NCBI GenBank assembly: GCA_964469165.1
Contig: CAYXXZ010000075.1
Coordinates: forward strand, 1-15,223
Direction: 5' to 3'
Source of the DNA: CAYXXZ01 sp964469165
GTDB taxonomy: Bacteria; Pseudomonadota; Gammaproteobacteria; Pseudomonadales; Porticoccaceae
DNA: 15,223 nucleotides
The position numbers and the translations under genes are program-made. How positions within the stretch are numbered: position 1 is the first letter of the stretch; every line of letters begins with the position of its first letter. Below the pieces are notes generated by a model. That model was not told where the DNA came from, did no database searches, and was given only the letters and a program-made list of their open reading frames with translations. Of this stretch, positions 12,089 through 15,223 are shown in pieces.

Positions 12089-13485
12089 CCGAGCCCGGCT
12101 TCATCCTCCGCTCTCGCGAAGCTCTCGCCGACCCCGTGCTGCAATCCGCCATGGACAAGGCGCGGCCCGGTTTCGTGCGCAAACGCAGCGACGCCATCGC
12201 GCGGGTCGCCAATTTTTCCGAGCTGCGCGACAAGGCCCGCGAAGTGCGCCAGCGCAGCCTGCGCGACCTGGATGTCTACCTGGGTATTTTCGAGCGCCGG
12301 GTGACCGCCGCAGGCGGTCATGTGCACTGGGCATCGAGCACCGACGATCTGCGCCGTATCGTGCTCGATATCGCCAAGGCCGCAGGCGCCAGAACCGCCA
12401 CCAAGGGCAAAAGCATGATCGCCGAGGAGGCGGAACTCAACCAGGCCCTCGAAGCCGCCGGCATCAGCCCGCGCGAAACGGATCTGGGGGAATATATCAT
12501 CCAGCTCGCCGGCGAGCCGCCGAGCCATATCGTGGCGCCCGCCCTCCACAAGACCCGGCCCCAGATCGCCGATCTGTTCCGCACCGCCCACGCCCTTGGC
12601 GAGCGGCAGCTGGAAACCGTGCAGGACCTGGTCGATGAAGCGCGGCGCGTGATCCGCAGCCATTATCTGGAAGCGGATATCGGCATCACGGGTGCCAACA
12701 TTCTGATCGCGGATACCGGCACCATGGTGCTGTGCACCAACGAGGGCAATGGCGACCTCACCGCCAGCCTGCCGGATACCCATATCGTCACCACCTCCAT
12801 CGACAAGGTGGTGGCAAGCTGGGACGACGCCAGCGCCATCCTGCGCGTGTTGGCGCGCAGCGCCACCGGCCAGGCCATCACCACCTATACCAGTTTTTAT
12901 GGCCCGCGCCAGCCCGGTGATCTCGACGGCCCGAGCCATTTTCACGTGGTGTTGCTCGACAACCGGCGTTCATCGCTGCTCGGCTCCGAATACCAGGAAA
13001 TGCTGCAGTGCATCAAGTGTGGTGCATGCATGAACCACTGCCCGGTGTATCAGGCGGTGGGCGGACACAGCTACGACTCCGTCTATCCCGGGCCGATGGG
13101 CGCGGTGCTGACGCCGCTGCTGCGCGGCGAGCGCGGCGATTACCTGCTGCCCCATGCGAGCACTTTTTGCGGGCGTTGTGAGGAGGTCTGTCCGGTGCGG
13201 ATTCCACTGCCGTCGCTGCTGCGCAAACTGCGCGAAAAAGATGTTCGCGAGCACCATCAGCGCGGCGGCATCTGGCTGATTCGCTTCTATGTGGCGCTGG
13301 CGCGCTTCCCACGCCTTTATCGCGTCGCAACCTCCGCCCTCAGCGTGCTCTCGGCAAAATTGGCCAAACGCGGAAAATTGCCGCGCCTGCCAGGCCTGGG
13401 GGCGTGGCAGCGCAAACGCGACATGGCCGCTCCCCAGGGGGCCAGCTTCCAGCAGCAGTGGCGGGCGCGGAGAAAATCCCGATGA
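12085..13485 (+). CDS. lutB: L-lactate oxidation iron-sulfur subunit LutB
   Basis: A 466-residue LutB/YkgF protein. The N-terminal two thirds form the LUD-type domain with ATKGKSMIAEEAELNQALEAAG (about 105-126), ETDLGEYIIQLAGEPPSHIVAPALH (131-155) and GITGANILIADTGT (200-213). The ferredoxin-like part follows, with C309, C312, C315 and C319 (CIKCGACMNHCPVY) and C362, C365 and C369 (CGRCEEVCP), fitting two 4Fe-4S clusters. The start ATG at 12085 overlaps the lutA stop (ATGA), which fixes it even though the frame is open further upstream. Length is normal. The ending is basic and tryptophan-rich, as is usual in the family. It is translationally coupled to lutA and lutC. Confidence 0.96.
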   Translation: MTEPGFILRSREALADPVLQSAMDKARPGFVRKRSDAIARVANFSELRDKAREVRQRSLRDLDVYLGIFERRVTAAGGHVHWASSTDDLRRIVLDIAKAAGARTATKGKSMIAEEAELNQALEAAGISPRETDLGEYIIQLAGEPPSHIVAPALHKTRPQIADLFRTAHALGERQLETVQDLVDEARRVIRSHYLEADIGITGANILIADTGTMVLCTNEGNGDLTASLPDTHIVTTSIDKVVASWDDASAILRVLARSATGQAITTYTSFYGPRQPGDLDGPSHFHVVLLDNRRSSLLGSEYQEMLQCIKCGACMNHCPVYQAVGGHSYDSVYPGPMGAVLTPLLRGERGDYLLPHASTFCGRCEEVCPVRIPLPSLLRKLREKDVREHHQRGGIWLIRFYVALARFPRLYRVATSALSVLSAKLAKRGKLPRLPGLGAWQRKRDMAAPQGASFQQQWRARRKSR

Positions 13486-14117
13486 ACAGCGTACTGCGAA
13501 CCATCGCCGCGCGCCTGGGCAGGATGCCGCTCGCAGAAGATGCCCTCGAGCGCCGCTTTGCGGAGCTGAAAACCACGGCCACCGCAACGGTGGCGCCACC
13601 GCTCGCCGATGCGATCACCTGCTTCATTGCCGAGGCGGAAAAAAATTTGTTCGAGATAAGCAGACACAGCAACCTGGAGACACTGATCGGCTATCTGGCC
13701 GACAGCAAGCTGCCGGTAGTCCTCGCGCCACAAGCGTCCGTGCGCGCCCTGAACTGGCAGCCGGTGATCGGGAGGTTGAGCGAAGATTATCGCGCGCCCG
13801 CTCTCGGCGTCGTCGAAGCCGTGGCAGGCATCGCCGAAACAGGCAGCGTGACGATCCGCTCCACGGACGCACCGTCGGGCTTGCTGTTTCTGTGCGAGGA
13901 GCTGGTGGTCATTCTACGCCAGGAGCGCATCGTCGCGCTGCAGGAAGAGCTCTGGCAGAGGCTGTCACCCGGCGGCTACCGGGCATTGCATCTGATCAGT
14001 GGCCCGTCGCGCACCGCCGACGTGGAACAAACCCTGCAGGTGGGCGCTCACGGCCCACGCCGGGTTCATCTGTGGTTGGTCACTGAAAACGGGAATCCCG
14101 CGCCACCAGCGCCTTGA
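13482..14117 (+). CDS. lutC: L-lactate oxidation complex subunit LutC (LUD domain)
   Basis: A 211-residue LUD-domain protein. The diagnostic parts are VEAVAGIAETGSVTI (about 111-125) and SGPSRTADVEQTLQVGAHGPRRVHLWLV (173-200). It is the third component of the LutABC lactate-utilisation system. The ATG at 13482 overlaps the lutB stop (ATGA), which supports this start over the longer open frame. Its 3' end overlaps the 3' end of the convergent alanine dehydrogenase gene by 38 bp. No lactate permease or lut regulator gene follows in the window. Confidence 0.94.
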   Translation: MNSVLRTIAARLGRMPLAEDALERRFAELKTTATATVAPPLADAITCFIAEAEKNLFEISRHSNLETLIGYLADSKLPVVLAPQASVRALNWQPVIGRLSEDYRAPALGVVEAVAGIAETGSVTIRSTDAPSGLLFLCEELVVILRQERIVALQEELWQRLSPGGYRALHLISGPSRTADVEQTLQVGAHGPRRVHLWLVTENGNPAPPAP

Positions 14118-15183
14118 CCGCCGGATCGGTCACCTCACCGCGATGGATGTTGACACCGCTGGCAAAAGGCGACTCCGCCGCCGTGAGGCTGTCGATGTCG
14201 GTCACCGCCGCCAGGTCCCGCACGTAGGGCAGTACCGCCGCGCTGAGCGCCTGCGACGCGGTTCTGGGTACCGCTGCAGGCATGTTGCCGACACAGTAGT
14301 GGATGACGCCCTCTTCCACGTAGGTGGGCTCCTCATAGGTGGTCGGGCGCGAGGTCTCGCAACAGCCGCCCTGGTCGATCGCCACATCGACGAACACCGC
14401 ACCTTCCGGCATGCCCTGAAGATGGCGCCGGGTAAGCACTTGCGGCGCCTTGTCGCCCTTCACCAGCACCGCACCGATCACCAGATCCGCATTGGCCACT
14501 TGTTCGGCGATCACCTGTTCGCTGGACAGCAGACAGCGCGCCTGGTCCCCGAACAGCACGTCGAGATCGGCGATTTTACGGGGCGCGCTGTCCAGTACCG
14601 TTACCTTCGCACCGATGCCGACCGCGATTCTGGCCGCACTGACGCCGACGTTGCCGCCGCCGATCACGACCACCTTTGCCGGCGCCACGCCGCTTACTCC
14701 ACCGAGCAGGACACCGCGCCCGCCGTTCTCGCGCTGCAACTGCACCGCGCCGGCCTGCACCGCCAGGTGGCCTGCGATTTCACTCATCGGCTGCAACAGG
14801 GGCAATCCTCCCTGCGCGTCGACCTGGGTTTCAAAGGCGATGCAAGTAGCACCGGATTGGCGCAACAATTTCAGCTGCAGTGGATTGGCGGCCAGATGCA
14901 GATAGGCGAACAGGATCTGGCCGGGGCGCAACTGCCGGCATTCCTCTTCGAGAGGCTCCTTTACCTTGACGATCAGATCCGCACGCTGGTAGACCTCGTT
15001 ACCAGCGGCAACGATCTCGGCTCCCGCCTGCAGGTAGTCTGCATCCGCAAAGCCCGCCCCGGCCCCGGCGGCGCTTTCGACGACGACGCGATGCCCGTCC
15101 TCGACGAGACGCGCCACCGCTGCGGGGGTCAGCGCCACGCGGTATTCATGGGTCTTGATTTCGCGGGGAATGCCAATGATCAA
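14080..15183 (-). CDS. ald: Alanine dehydrogenase, TTG start
   Basis: A complete 367-residue alanine dehydrogenase that interconverts L-alanine and pyruvate plus ammonia with NAD. The N-terminus MIIGIPREIKTHEYRVALTP is diagnostic. Residues R15, K75, H96 and D270 coincide in number with the substrate-binding and catalytic residues known from the Mycobacterium enzyme. The NAD loop GGGNVG is at 175-180. The start codon is TTG (15183-15181) with AGGAGG at 15189-15194, 5 bp upstream. There is no ATG nearby, so TTG is well supported. The 3' end overlaps lutC antisense by 38 bp with no terminator between them. Both neighbours yield pyruvate, which suggests a shared metabolic setting, though not a shared transcript. 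Confidence 0.96.
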   Translation of the reverse strand: MIIGIPREIKTHEYRVALTPAAVARLVEDGHRVVVESAAGAGAGFADADYLQAGAEIVAAGNEVYQRADLIVKVKEPLEEECRQLRPGQILFAYLHLAANPLQLKLLRQSGATCIAFETQVDAQGGLPLLQPMSEIAGHLAVQAGAVQLQRENGGRGVLLGGVSGVAPAKVVVIGGGNVGVSAARIAVGIGAKVTVLDSAPRKIADLDVLFGDQARCLLSSEQVIAEQVANADLVIGAVLVKGDKAPQVLTRRHLQGMPEGAVFVDVAIDQGGCCETSRPTTYEEPTYVEEGVIHYCVGNMPAAVPRTASQALSAAVLPYVRDLAAVTDIDSLTAAESPFASGVNIHRGEVTDPAVKALVARDSRFQ

Positions 15184-15188
15184 AGGTG

Positions 15189-15194
15189 CCTCCT
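15189..15194 (-). promoter_or_regulatory. Ribosome binding site deciding the TTG start of ald
   Basis: A full AGGAGG on the minus strand with 5 bp to the TTG codon. It fixes the start of the alanine dehydrogenase in the absence of any ATG. The promoter is not identifiable in the remaining 29 bases of the window. Confidence 0.8.
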
Positions 15195-15223
15195 GTGCTT
15201 TGCAGCTGTGTATGTGGTGAAAC

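Noticed and set aside
14090..14100. CGGGAATCCCG as a terminator between lutC and ald
   Set aside because: The loop would be a single base and there is no T-run on either strand, so it cannot form a useful intrinsic terminator.

Overview
The window looks like chromosomal DNA of a GC-rich, probably marine gammaproteobacterium. I base this on RecQ, the DUF502 and DUF2799 families, the lutABC operon and intergenic palindromes of a kind common in that class. A group such as Halieaceae or other Cellvibrionales is a guess from overall gene flavour, not something the sequence proves. There are thirteen protein genes I am confident of, one probable short leader ORF, no RNA genes, no CRISPR array and no transposase.

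Region 1 (113-5753) is a small oxidative gene cluster. An AraC-type regulator (+, 4710-5753) is divergent from four minus-strand genes in the order SDR oxidoreductase, cytochrome P450, zinc-independent quinone-oxidoreductase-like MDR enzyme and a double NTF2/SnoaL-like protein. Together they look like hydroxylation, alcohol oxidation and further reduction or cyclisation of a hydrophobic substrate, controlled by the divergent regulator. The substrate cannot be read from the sequence, and no ferredoxin or reductase partner for the P450 is present.

Region 2 (5823-9043) holds, all on the minus strand, RecQ helicase, a DUF2799-like outer-membrane lipoprotein and a small EthD-like protein. Region 3 (9200-10977) is a divergent pair: a GAF-GGDEF diguanylate cyclase with an intact active site and I-site, probably started at a TTG codon coupled to a 31-codon leader ORF, and a DUF502 membrane protein.

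Region 4 (11306-15183) is carbon metabolism around pyruvate. lutA-lutB-lutC (+, joined by ATGA overlaps) encode the iron-sulfur L-lactate oxidation complex. Alanine dehydrogenase (-) converges on lutC and overlaps its 3' end by 38 bp.

The most unusual part lies between genes. Four spacers carry nested palindromes (inverted arms around an inner hairpin), and a fifth carries a simple REP-like stem. Two of the nested elements are built from 7-bp units (1-103 and 11034-11183). One family is present twice (3366-3449 and 8552-8633). One is a near-perfect 29-bp-arm palindrome (3505-3614). The REP-like stem is at 7732-7776.
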